Source: an uncultured Eubacteriales bacterium (GTDB lineage: Bacteria; Bacillota; Clostridia; Oscillospirales; Oscillospiraceae). Taken from it: a DNA stretch of 64,000 nucleotides. The DNA is taken from NCBI GenBank assembly GCA_900545495.1, contig UQZJ01000010.1, positions 24,406-88,405 on the forward strand, read 5' to 3'. A program made the translations under genes and the position numbers. Below the pieces are notes generated by a model. That model searched no databases. It saw only the letters and a list, made by a program, of their open reading frames with translations, and had not been told where the DNA came from. Shown in pieces: positions 15,649 through 22,581 of the stretch (position 1 is the stretch's first letter; each line of letters opens with the position of its first letter).

Positions 15649-15839
15649 AGCTTATCAAGAAGGAGGGGATCACGCTTATATGGATACTGACGGCGGTGAC
15701 TATCCGGGTAACCATCTGAACTGCCATCTGTTTGTGGAAGCATATCTGCGCTGTGTTTTGCGGGGCAGACGTGCTTTTTTGCGCTTATAGGTGTCTATCC
15801 ACCGGTAAAAAACAGACGACAGAAAAGGAGTTACATATT
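15649..15839 (+). promoter_or_regulatory. Long leader of the CNNM/CBS gene
   Basis: About 190 nt of transcribed leader precede the start codon. It contains a strong AAGGAGGGG binding site at 15659-15667 upstream of a short reading frame (15680-15790), and a later segment GCGGGGCAGACGTGCTTTTTT near 15757-15780 that ends in a T-run. I compared it mentally with the M-box, yybP-ykoY and NiCo motifs and could not assign it. Confidence 0.45.
15680..15790 (+). CDS. Possible 36-residue leader peptide
   Basis: A short frame starting ATGGATACTGACGG and ending TAG at 15788-15790, encoding a peptide with a basic, hydrophobic C-terminus (YLRCVLRGRRAFLRL). AAGGAGGGG lies 12 nt before the ATG, which is a little far. 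It sits wholly in the leader of a probable divalent-ion transport protein. It could be a regulatory leader peptide or chance. Confidence 0.3.
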   Translation: MDTDGGDYPGNHLNCHLFVEAYLRCVLRGRRAFLRL

Positions 15840-17084
15840 TTGTCAACCACAACTTGTATTGTATTTATGGCGGTCTGCCTGCTGCTATCCGCCTATTTTT
15901 CCGCCACAGAGACGGCGTTTTCCTCCGCCAACACCACGCGGCTCCGGACGCTGGCGGAGAAGGGGAGCAGAAACGCGGCGCTGAGTCTGAAGCTGCTGGG
16001 GCAGTACGACCGGCTGCTGTCCACCATCCTCATCGGCAACAACATCGTCAATATCGCCACCGCGTCCATCGGCACGGTGCTGTTCGTGCGGCACTACGGC
16101 GACGCGGGCGCCACCATCTCCACGGTGGTGGTGACGGTGGTGGTGCTGATCTTCGGCGAGATCTCCCCCAAGAGCATCGCCAAGGACTGCGCGGAGCGGT
16201 GTACCATGCTGTCCGCCCCCATCCTGCGGGTGTTCATCTGGGTGCTGCTGCCGCTGAACTGGCTGTTTTCCCTGTGGAAGAAGCTGCTGAGCCGGGTGTT
16301 CCGTCTCAGCGGCGCGAGCAAAATGTCCCAGGAGGAGCTGCTGATGCTGGTGGACGAGGTGCAGCAGGACGGCAGCATCGACCGGGACGAGGGCGAGCTG
16401 CTGAAAAACGCCATCGGCTTTTCCGAGCAGGTGGCGCAGGACATCCTCATCCACCGGGTGGATCTGGCGGCGCTGCCCGTCACCGCCGGCAAGGAGGAGG
16501 TGGCGGCGCTGTTTACCAAGACCAAATACTCCCGGCTGCTGATCTACGAGGATTCCATCGACCACATTCTTGGTACCATCCACCGGAAGGAATTCTATGT
16601 GGGCTGCGGCGTGACGGACAAGCCGCTGCGGGACATCATCTCTCCGCCGCTGTTTGCGCTGGAGAACGAGCCCATCCGCCTGCTGCTGAAGAAGCTGCAG
16701 CAGGCCAAGACCCATGTGGCGGTGGTGGTGGACGAATGCGGCGGCACCTGCGGCATCGTCACCATGGAGGACATTCTGGAGGAGCTGGTGGGCGAGATCT
16801 GGGACGAGCACGACGAGGAGGAGGTGTTCCTGCGGAAGCTGGGGCCGGACGCCTACGCGGTGGACGCTGCCATGGATTTCGACGACTTCGCCGCCTACTT
16901 CCACCTCAAGACCGATTCGGAGATGGTATCCGTCAGCGGCTGGGTCATGGAGCAGTTCGGCCGCGTGCCGGAGGCGGGGGACAGCTTTACCTTCGACGGC
17001 CTGCGCGTGGAGGTCACCCGGGTGGAGAACCACCGCATCGAGGAGATCCATGTGGAGCGGGAGACGCCGAAGGCCACTGCGTGA
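15840..17084 (+). CDS. Hemolysin-family CNNM/CBS-domain transporter
   Basis: A 414-residue membrane protein. Residues 1-150 form the CNNM (DUF21) domain with SAYFSATETAFSSANTTRL, the DRLLSTILIGNNIVNIA block and FGEISPKSIAKD; then two CBS domains (HILGTIHRKEFY, VVVDECGGTCGIVTMEDILEELVGEI) and a C-terminal CorC/HlyC domain. Members are linked to Mg2+ or Co2+ efflux and homeostasis. TTG 15840 is chosen: AGGAG ends 9 nt upstream and the first ATG would fall inside helix 1. A perfect-stem terminator follows at 17110. Expression is probably controlled through the long leader. Confidence 0.92.
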   Translation: MSTTTCIVFMAVCLLLSAYFSATETAFSSANTTRLRTLAEKGSRNAALSLKLLGQYDRLLSTILIGNNIVNIATASIGTVLFVRHYGDAGATISTVVVTVVVLIFGEISPKSIAKDCAERCTMLSAPILRVFIWVLLPLNWLFSLWKKLLSRVFRLSGASKMSQEELLMLVDEVQQDGSIDRDEGELLKNAIGFSEQVAQDILIHRVDLAALPVTAGKEEVAALFTKTKYSRLLIYEDSIDHILGTIHRKEFYVGCGVTDKPLRDIISPPLFALENEPIRLLLKKLQQAKTHVAVVVDECGGTCGIVTMEDILEELVGEIWDEHDEEEVFLRKLGPDAYAVDAAMDFDDFAAYFHLKTDSEMVSVSGWVMEQFGRVPEAGDSFTFDGLRVEVTRVENHRIEEIHVERETPKATA

Positions 17085-17109
17085 CCGATATAGACCCGTA
17101 TGGTTGCAG

Positions 17110-17136
17110 AAAAAAGCCGCGAGAGCGGCTTTTTTC
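17110..17136 (+). terminator. Terminator of the CNNM/CBS gene
   Basis: AAAAAAGCCGC and GCGGCTTTTTT close on a GAGA tetraloop: a perfect intrinsic terminator. Confidence 0.92.
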
Positions 17137-17209
17137 TTTGCGTGGCGATAGAAAACGGCGGTTTTTGCGCCACCACGCCAAAAAAATTGTCAGGTATACA
17201 AAAAATGTT

Positions 17210-17238
17210 TTGGTTTTGTTAAGAAAGTGTGGTACAAT
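17210..17238 (+). promoter_or_regulatory. Promoter of the NCS2 permease gene
   Basis: TACAAT at 17233-17238 is a good -10; TTGGTT at 17210-17215 is a poor -35 at 17 bp. It lies 40 nt before the start codon. Confidence 0.55.
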
Positions 17239-17277
17239 AGATAATATCACAGGCGGCAGCTCGAAGGAGGACACACC

Positions 17278-18633
17278 ATGCAGAAGACTGTACGCAGCCA
17301 GCAGGCGCTGTTTCAATTCCGGGGCATCCCACCGATCGGGATGACCGTCTCCATGGCCTTGCAGCATCTGGTGGCCATGATCGTGGGGTGCGTGACCCCG
17401 GCTATCATCATCGCCCACACCGTGGGGCTGCCGCAGAGCCAGCGGGTGCTGCTGATCCAGGCGTCGCTGGTGATGTCGGCGGTGACCACGCTGTTGGAGC
17501 TGTTCCCCATCGGCGGACGGTTCGGCGCGGGGCTGCCGGTCATCTTCGGCGTCAGCTTTGCGTATCTGCCCAGTATGCAGGCCATCGCCTCCGGCGGCGG
17601 ACTGTCCGCTGTGGCGGGGGCCATGATCGTGGGCGGCATGGTGGCCACGCTGGTGGGCATCTTCATCAAGCCCATCCGCCGCCTGTTCCCACCGGTCATT
17701 ACCGGCACAGTGGTGTTCACCATCGGCCTTTCCCTGTATCCCACGGCCATCCACTACATGGCCGGAGGCGCCGGCAACACCTATGAGTTGGTGGTGACGG
17801 AGCGCGGCCTTACCGAGGCGCTGGTCTACGGCTCATGGCAGAACTGGGCCATCGCGGCGTTCACGCTGGCGGTGGTGCTGGTGCTGACCAACCACGGCAA
17901 GGGCATCTGCAAGCTGGCGTCTATCCTGCTGGGCATTCTGGCGGGCTACGCCGTGGCGCTGGCGGCGGGCATGGTGGACCTGTCCGGCATCGGCGAGGCG
18001 TCGTGGTTCTCGCTGCCGCAGGTGCTGCCCTTCGGCGTCACCTTTGAGCCCTCCGGCTGCATCGCATTGGGTCTGCTGTTCGCCATCAACTCCATTCAGG
18101 CCATCGGCGACCTGACCGCCACCACCGTGGGCGGTATGGATCGGGAGCCCACAGACCGGGAATTGCAGGGCGGTATCGCGGCCTACGGTGTCAGCAATAT
18201 CCTGACGGCGCTGCTGGGCGGCTTGCCCACGGCCACCTACTCCCAGAACGTGGGTATCGTGGCCACCAACAAGGTAATAAACCGGTGGGTGTTTGCCATG
18301 ACCGGCGGCTTCCTGCTGCTGGCAGGCGTGGTGCCTAAGTTTTCCGCCGCCCTGACAACCATCCCCCAGTGCGTGCTGGGCGGCGCTACGGTGGCGGTGT
18401 TCTCCACCATCGCCATGACCGGCATGAAGCTCATCGCCGGGGAGGGCATCACCGCCCGCAATACCACCATCGTGGGACTGTCCGCGGCGCTGGGCGTAGG
18501 CATCTCGCAGGCGGCGGACGCGCTGGCACAATTCCCGGAGGCCGTGACCACCATCTTTGGCAAGTCGCCGGTGGTCATCGCCACACTGTTGGCGGTGTTC
18601 CTGAATCTGGTGCTGCCGCGAGAGGATCAATGA
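17278..18633 (+). CDS. NCS2 nucleobase permease (purine/xanthine type)
   Basis: A 451-residue inner-membrane symporter for nucleobases with about twelve to fourteen segments. It begins with the family turn ALQHLVAMIVGCVTPAIIIA and has ELFPIGGRFGAGLPVIFGVSFAY, VTFEPSGCIALGLLFAINSIQAIGDL (acidic transport motif around the QAIGD turn) and GGLPTATYSQNVGIVATNKV, typical of the xanthine/uric acid branch rather than uracil. GAAGGAGG precedes ATG by 8 nt. It stands alone; no purine degradation genes are adjacent. Compare uraA at 22582, a separate branch. Confidence 0.9.
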   Translation: MQKTVRSQQALFQFRGIPPIGMTVSMALQHLVAMIVGCVTPAIIIAHTVGLPQSQRVLLIQASLVMSAVTTLLELFPIGGRFGAGLPVIFGVSFAYLPSMQAIASGGGLSAVAGAMIVGGMVATLVGIFIKPIRRLFPPVITGTVVFTIGLSLYPTAIHYMAGGAGNTYELVVTERGLTEALVYGSWQNWAIAAFTLAVVLVLTNHGKGICKLASILLGILAGYAVALAAGMVDLSGIGEASWFSLPQVLPFGVTFEPSGCIALGLLFAINSIQAIGDLTATTVGGMDREPTDRELQGGIAAYGVSNILTALLGGLPTATYSQNVGIVATNKVINRWVFAMTGGFLLLAGVVPKFSAALTTIPQCVLGGATVAVFSTIAMTGMKLIAGEGITARNTTIVGLSAALGVGISQAADALAQFPEAVTTIFGKSPVVIATLLAVFLNLVLPREDQ

Positions 18634-18634
18634 T

Positions 18635-18678
18635 GCATAAAAAGGGAGCCGTCCCACGGGACGGCTCCCTTTTTATGC
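18635..18678. terminator. Bidirectional terminator
   Basis: GCATAAAAAGGGAGCCGTCCC and its exact complement are separated by 2 nt. It overlaps the end of exoA (18673) and serves both converging genes. Confidence 0.93.
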
Positions 18679-19431
18679 GTCAGCAAGATCCAGCACCACG
18701 GGGCAGTGGTCGCTGCCGGTGATCTCCGGCCAGATGTCCGCGCTTTTGACGCGGGGCATCAGCCGCTGGGACACGATGAAGTAGTCGATGCGCCACCCGG
18801 CGTTGTTCTCCCGTGCGTGGAAGCGGTAGCTCCACCACGAATAAGCGCCGGTGCGGTCGGGGTACAGGGCGCGGAAGGTGTCCACGAAGCCGCTGGCGAG
18901 CAGCTGGGTCATCTTGCCCCGCTCCTCGTCGGAGAAGCCGGGATTCATCCGGTTGGACTTGGGGTTCTTCAGGTCGATCTCCTGATGGGCCACGTTCAGA
19001 TCACCGCAGTAGACCACCGGCTTTTGGGCGTCCAGCTCCATGAGATAGGCGCGGATATCGTCCTCCCACGCCATGCGGTAGTCCAGCCGCGCCAGCTGAT
19101 CCTTGGAGTTGGGGGTGTAGCAGCAGACCAGATAGAAGTCCTCGAACTCCGCCGTGATGACCCGTCCCTCGTGGCGGTGTACGTCATCCCCGAAGTCGTA
19201 GGTCACGGACAGGGGCTGGCGGCGTGTGAACACAGCGGTGCCGGAGTAGCCGGCCTTGTCGGCACTGTTCCAGAAGCGGTGGTAGCCCTCCAGCACAAAG
19301 GATGCCTGCTCCGGGCGCATCTTCGTCTCCTGCAAGCAGATGACATCGGCGTCCGCCAGAGTGCAGAAATCCAGAAATCCCTTATTCAGACAGGCCCGCA
19401 GGCCGTTGACGTTCCATGAGATCAGCCGCAT
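18673..19431 (-). CDS. Exodeoxyribonuclease III
   Basis: A 252-residue DNA repair enzyme with AP-endonuclease and 3'-exonuclease activity. The endonuclease/exonuclease/phosphatase fold is shown by MRLISWNVNGLRAC, LQETKM (metal-binding Glu), YCGDLNVAHQEIDL, DTFRALYPDRTGAYSWW, WRIDYFIVS and the terminal catalytic GSDHCPVVLDL. Length and motifs match the Xth/ExoA family. ATG 19431 has GGAGGG 7 nt upstream; the longer frame start has none. It is downstream of DUF3793 on the same strand (20 nt apart) and may be co-transcribed with it. Confidence 0.95.
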   Translation of the reverse strand: MRLISWNVNGLRACLNKGFLDFCTLADADVICLQETKMRPEQASFVLEGYHRFWNSADKAGYSGTAVFTRRQPLSVTYDFGDDVHRHEGRVITAEFEDFYLVCCYTPNSKDQLARLDYRMAWEDDIRAYLMELDAQKPVVYCGDLNVAHQEIDLKNPKSNRMNPGFSDEERGKMTQLLASGFVDTFRALYPDRTGAYSWWSYRFHARENNAGWRIDYFIVSQRLMPRVKSADIWPEITGSDHCPVVLDLADA

Positions 19432-19451
19432 GATGTGTCCCTCCGAGTTTC

Positions 19452-20096
19452 TCAAGACATTGCAGCTATTGTATCACACTTTCCGCCGCCGCACAATCCC
19501 GGTCTGCGGAATGTGTCGGATGCCGGCTGCGTCCCGGCGCGGCGGGTGGCCACCGCCAGACGGTCGATGTCCCAGCCGGTCTGCCAGCGGGCGCAGTAGT
19601 CCTCAGTGCAGTGCTTGAACCGGGAGAACAGCCGCTGCGCCCGGCGCTCGTCGCCGTAGACCTTCCACAGCCCCGCGCACTTGAAATCGCAGGCGCGGTG
19701 GTCGATGAACCCCTGCACGTCCTCCGGCGGGTAGCTGAGGAACAGCCCTACCTCGTGGGGGAACTGACCGTCCTCCCGGAACCGGCGGATGAGCTGGGCG
19801 ACGCAGCGGCCGCAGCCGCCGTCGGCGGGGTATCCGGCGTCCGACAGGATGCGCCGCGCCAGGCGGTTTTGCAGGTCACGGTGCAGCACGGCGGGGCGGT
19901 AGAGGTATAGCAGCGCCTGTCCATCCTTGAAGCGGATGGGCAGCAGACAAAGACCCTTGGGAGCCAGCAGCCGGTTCAACCGGCGGATATCGTCCAGCAG
20001 CGCGCCCTCGTCGCGGCAGGGGCAGGGAAACAGACTGCCCGTCTTTATGCCCGCCAGCGTGGGCGCGCCTTGCTTGACCAGAATTTCCTCCGACAT
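19452..20096 (-). CDS. DUF3793 family protein
   Basis: A 214-residue cytoplasmic protein of unknown function found in Clostridia, often near iron transport or flavodoxin genes. Family marks visible: SLFPCPCRDEG, GLCLLPIRFKDGQALLYLYRP, FPHEVGLFLSYPPEDVQGFI and CDFKCAGLWKVYGDE, with several conserved cysteines. ATG 20096 has AAAGGAGG 6 nt upstream. Its promoter carries two near-identical inverted sites (20155-20172, 20198-20215), suggesting repression by a metal-type regulator. The exoA gene follows closely. Confidence 0.85.
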   Translation of the reverse strand: MSEEILVKQGAPTLAGIKTGSLFPCPCRDEGALLDDIRRLNRLLAPKGLCLLPIRFKDGQALLYLYRPAVLHRDLQNRLARRILSDAGYPADGGCGRCVAQLIRRFREDGQFPHEVGLFLSYPPEDVQGFIDHRACDFKCAGLWKVYGDERRAQRLFSRFKHCTEDYCARWQTGWDIDRLAVATRRAGTQPASDTFRRPGLCGGGKCDTIAAMS

Positions 20097-20154
20097 GGAA
20101 AACCTCCTTTTGATGCTGTGTGCAGTGTGCCGTAAAAACGGCGCGGTCATACGC

Positions 20155-20215
20155 GGTTAGATTCATTTAACTGACGTGCAATAAAAAATGCCGCGATAGT
20201 TAAATGGCTCTAACT
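20155..20215. promoter_or_regulatory. Paired operator sites of the DUF3793 gene
   Basis: GGTTAGATTCATTTAACT at 20155-20172 and, in opposite orientation, the reverse complement of AGTTAGAGCCATTTAACT at 20198-20215. They agree at 15 of 18 positions and their centres are 43 bp apart. The upstream site overlaps the predicted transcription start (about 20212); the other lies in the leader. The GTTA...TAAC symmetry recalls DtxR/IdeR-type boxes. Confidence 0.65.
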
Positions 20216-20218
20216 CGG

Positions 20219-20247
20219 ATTGTAGCACAGCGGCGAAGTGTTGTCAA
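20219..20247 (-). promoter_or_regulatory. Promoter of the DUF3793 gene
   Basis: Minus strand TTGACA (20247-20242) and TACAAT (20224-20219), 17 bp apart, giving a leader of about 115 nt. Confidence 0.82.
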
Positions 20248-20298
20248 GGGCGGCGGGCAACCCCGTTGACGCGCAGGGGGCTGGAGGTGTCCGCATCG

Positions 20299-20341
20299 AA
20301 AAAAGGATGGCTGTCTCAAAAGAGACAGCCATCCTTTTTTC
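20299..20341 (-). terminator. Terminator of the birA-chromate transporter operon
   Basis: AAAAAAGGATGGCTGTCTC and its exact complement pair around AAAA just past the stop at 20347; TTTTTT follows on the minus strand. Confidence 0.92.
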
Positions 20342-20346
20342 ACGAT

Positions 20347-20907
20347 TCAGAATCCGAACACCACGCCCACGGCGGCGCTGGCCAGAATGAACAGAATGGG
20401 GTGCAGTTTTTTGGTGAATTTGACCCACCGCGTCAACACCAGCAGCACCGCCGCCAGCGCGATGGCTTTCCAGTTCAGCAGCGCCAGACCGGTGCCGCCG
20501 GCATTCACCAGTGCGATGAGCACCACGGAGATACCTGCCGCCGCCACCAGCGCGGTGGAGGCGGGGCGCAGACCGTAAAAGGCGGCGCTGACCCATTTGC
20601 TGTCGCGGAACGCCTTCAAAAACGCCGCCACGATGAGGATGACGATGACCGACGGCGTCACAAGACCCAGCGTGGCGATGAGCGCGCCGCCGACGCCGCC
20701 GGTGGTGAAGCCCACATAGGTGGCCATGTTCACGCCGATGGGGCCGGGGGTGGACTCGGACACCGCCAGCATATCCGCCAGCTGGGCGCGGGTGAACCAG
20801 CCGGTGCGGTCAGCCATATCCTGCAAGAAGGGGAGGGTGGCCAGTCCGCCGCCCACGGCGAAGAGACCTGTCTTGAAAAACTCCCAGAAAAGACGGAGGT
20901 ACAGCAT
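20347..20907 (-). CDS. Chromate transporter-type half protein 2
   Basis: A 186-residue membrane protein of the CHR family (short form). It has the CHR signature FFKTGLFAVGGGLATLPFLQ, then SESTPGPIGVNMATYVGF and GGALIATLGLVTPSVIVI. Short CHR proteins work as pairs, each equal to half of a full-length ChrA. Its ATG overlaps the preceding stop by one base (TAATG), so translation is coupled to the other half. Actual substrate (chromate, sulfate or other anion) is unproven. Confidence 0.9.
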   Translation of the reverse strand: MLYLRLFWEFFKTGLFAVGGGLATLPFLQDMADRTGWFTRAQLADMLAVSESTPGPIGVNMATYVGFTTGGVGGALIATLGLVTPSVIVILIVAAFLKAFRDSKWVSAAFYGLRPASTALVAAAGISVVLIALVNAGGTGLALLNWKAIALAAVLLVLTRWVKFTKKLHPILFILASAAVGVVFGF

Positions 20908-21449
20908 TATTTCTCCCTCCTTATCAGGTTCTGGATGATGATGCCGCACAGGGCGGCGGCCGCCACAAAGATCACGGGGGAGAGAGTCGTGAACAGGGAG
21001 GCCGCCAGCACCGCGACGAAGATCAAGGCGGCGGGCCAGTCCTTCACAGAGCTTTTCAGCAGCTTCAGCACGGCGTTGAAGATCAGCACACACACGCACA
21101 CGCGGATCCCGGCGAAGGCGTGCTGCACCCAGTCCAGATGGGAGAAGCTGTTGATAACGCCGGCCAGCACCGTAATGATGAGAAGGGAGGGAAACACGAT
21201 GCCCAGCGTGGCCACGATACCGCCCACGACGCCCCGCTGCTTCTGCCCCACGAAGGTGGCGGTGTTGACGGCGATAATGCCGGGCGTACACTGGCCGATG
21301 GCGAAATAGTCTACCAGCTCCTCGTCGGTGGCCCAGCCCTTGTTCTCCACCACCTCCCGCTGGAGGATGGGCAGCATAGCCATGCCGCCGCCGAATGTCA
21401 TGACCCCCACCTTGGCAAAGGTAAGGAACAGCTCCCACAGTAATTTCAC
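20907..21449 (-). CDS. Chromate transporter-type half protein 1
   Basis: A 180-residue CHR-family half protein, starting LFLTFAKVGVMTFGGGMAMLPIL with IGQCTPGIIAVNTATFVG and GGIVATLGIVFPSLLII. It starts with GTG at 21449; GAGGTGATC overlaps the stop of birA 9 nt upstream, so the three genes form one operon. The two halves are similar to each other and presumably assemble as a heterodimer. Confidence 0.9.
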   Translation of the reverse strand: MKLLWELFLTFAKVGVMTFGGGMAMLPILQREVVENKGWATDEELVDYFAIGQCTPGIIAVNTATFVGQKQRGVVGGIVATLGIVFPSLLIITVLAGVINSFSHLDWVQHAFAGIRVCVCVLIFNAVLKLLKSSVKDWPAALIFVAVLAASLFTTLSPVIFVAAAALCGIIIQNLIRREK

Positions 21450-21458
21450 AAGATCACC

Positions 21459-22214
21459 TCATTCAGAATATCCATAGAGACCCCGGACGGACACCTCGCC
21501 GCTGTACAGCGTCTCCACGGTGCCGTCTTCGTATCGCACCGTCAGGCCGTATTGCGGGTCGATGCCCTCTGCCACGGCACGACGCACGGTGCCGCCGCGT
21601 ACCACCTGCACCTGTTGGTCTGTATTGACGCAGCGGGCGCGGTAGTCCTCCCGCCACAGAGCGGGGTCGGGGAGGGCGTGGTCGTGCAGTTCCGTCAGCT
21701 CGCCCACCAGCGCCTGCGCCAGCGTGTCGCGGGACACGTCGCGCCCCAGCTGGCTGCGGAGGGACGTGGCGATGGCGGCCACGTCGGGGGAGAAGTCGTC
21801 GGCGGTCTGGGACACGTTGACGCCGATGCCCACGATGACCCAGTCCGGCGTGCCGTCGGGACGGAACGCCGACTCCGTCAGGATGCCGCAGACCTTTCTG
21901 CCGCCCAGCAGCAGGTCGTTGGGCCACTTGATGCCGCAGTGCAGACCGCAGACGTTTTCGATGGCGCGGCACACCGCCACCGCCGCCAGCGGCGTGACCG
22001 TGGGCAGCGTCTCCGCGCAAAGGCCGGTGCGCCACAGGACGGACAGGTACAGCCCCAATCCCGGCGGGGACTGAAAGCGCCGCCCCATACGGCCACGGCC
22101 CGCCGTTTGGCAGTCCGCCGTCACCACAGCGGACGCAGCACCCTCCGCCGCCAGACGCTTGCACTGGGTGTTGGTGGAGTCCAGCGTGTCGTAGTGATAT
22201 ACCGGGATGTCCAT
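21459..22214 (-). CDS. birA: Biotin--[acetyl-CoA-carboxylase] ligase (class I)
   Basis: A 251-residue enzyme that activates biotin with ATP and attaches it to carrier proteins. Visible are LDSTNTQCKRLA, TAGRGRMGRRFQSPPGLGLYLSVLW (the biotinyl-AMP loop), GIKWPNDLLLGGRKVCGIL and VIVGIGVNVSQ, then the small C-terminal domain. The N-terminal winged helix of bifunctional BirA is missing, so it cannot act as a biotin repressor. ATG 22214 has AAAGGAGG upstream. First gene of an operon with the chromate transporter halves, a pairing without obvious logic. Confidence 0.93.
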   Translation of the reverse strand: MDIPVYHYDTLDSTNTQCKRLAAEGAASAVVTADCQTAGRGRMGRRFQSPPGLGLYLSVLWRTGLCAETLPTVTPLAAVAVCRAIENVCGLHCGIKWPNDLLLGGRKVCGILTESAFRPDGTPDWVIVGIGVNVSQTADDFSPDVAAIATSLRSQLGRDVSRDTLAQALVGELTELHDHALPDPALWREDYRARCVNTDQQVQVVRGGTVRRAVAEGIDPQYGLTVRYEDGTVETLYSGEVSVRGLYGYSE

Positions 22215-22237
22215 GGCCCCGCCTCCTTTTCCCCGTA

Positions 22238-22266
22238 ATGTTACCACGATTCGCGGGGACTGTAAA
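22238..22266 (-). promoter_or_regulatory. Promoter of birA operon
   Basis: Minus strand TTTACA (22266-22261) and TAACAT (22243-22238), 17 bp apart. Confidence 0.65.
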
Positions 22267-22367
22267 TAGAGATACCTGCCGAGGACGGACATGGAAAAAA
22301 TGGGGGGTTTGTCGAATTTGCCAAAGAAATGCCGGGATTTTTGGCAGTTTCTTGGCGTAGAAATGTA

Positions 22368-22396
22368 TTGCTTTTTCTGGGGGCGGCTCGTATAAT
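22368..22396 (+). promoter_or_regulatory. Promoter of the uraA leader transcript
   Basis: TTGCTT at 22368-22373 and perfect TATAAT at 22391-22396, 17 bp apart; start near 22403, about 20 nt before the leader peptide ATG. Confidence 0.8.
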
Positions 22397-22424
22397 AGGC
22401 GAGAAAATGAGAGGAGGGACAGCC

Positions 22425-22508
22425 ATGATCTGCCAGTATACGATGAAAACGCAGATGACGGCTCCTATTGTTTCCATTTTTGATATTGTTGTTTCCGTTG
22501 GCCGGTGA
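22425..22508 (+). CDS. uraA leader peptide (pyrL-like)
   Basis: A 27-residue frame with a strong GAGGAGGGAC binding site 4-6 nt before its ATG. The peptide runs MICQYTMKTQMTAPIVSI then FDIVVSVGR. The second half of the frame (22462-22500) is U-rich in RNA (ATT GTT TCC ATT TTT GAT ATT GTT GTT TCC GTT), and the TGA stop (22506-22508) ends the 5' arm of the terminator at 22502-22530. This is the arrangement of E. coli pyrBI: low UTP makes polymerase pause in the U-tract, the ribosome closes up and masks the terminator. The similarity is in layout, not peptide sequence. Confidence 0.72.
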   Translation: MICQYTMKTQMTAPIVSIFDIVVSVGR

Positions 22509-22530
22509 TCGTTTCACCGGTTATTTTTTT
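22502..22530 (+). terminator. Attenuator upstream of uraA
   Basis: CCGGTGA (22502-22508) and TCACCGG (22514-22520) pair around TCGTT and are followed by TTATTTTTTT. It lies between the leader peptide and uraA, so it must be read through for uraA expression. Confidence 0.88.
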
Positions 22531-22581
22531 GTGTTTGCAAGTAATTGGAAATAAAGAGTGAAGAAAGAGAGGAATTGTCAC

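Noticed and set aside
15649..15839. M-box or yybP-ykoY riboswitch
   Set aside because: A short TATATGGATAC resembles part of the M-box, but the other conserved blocks are missing.
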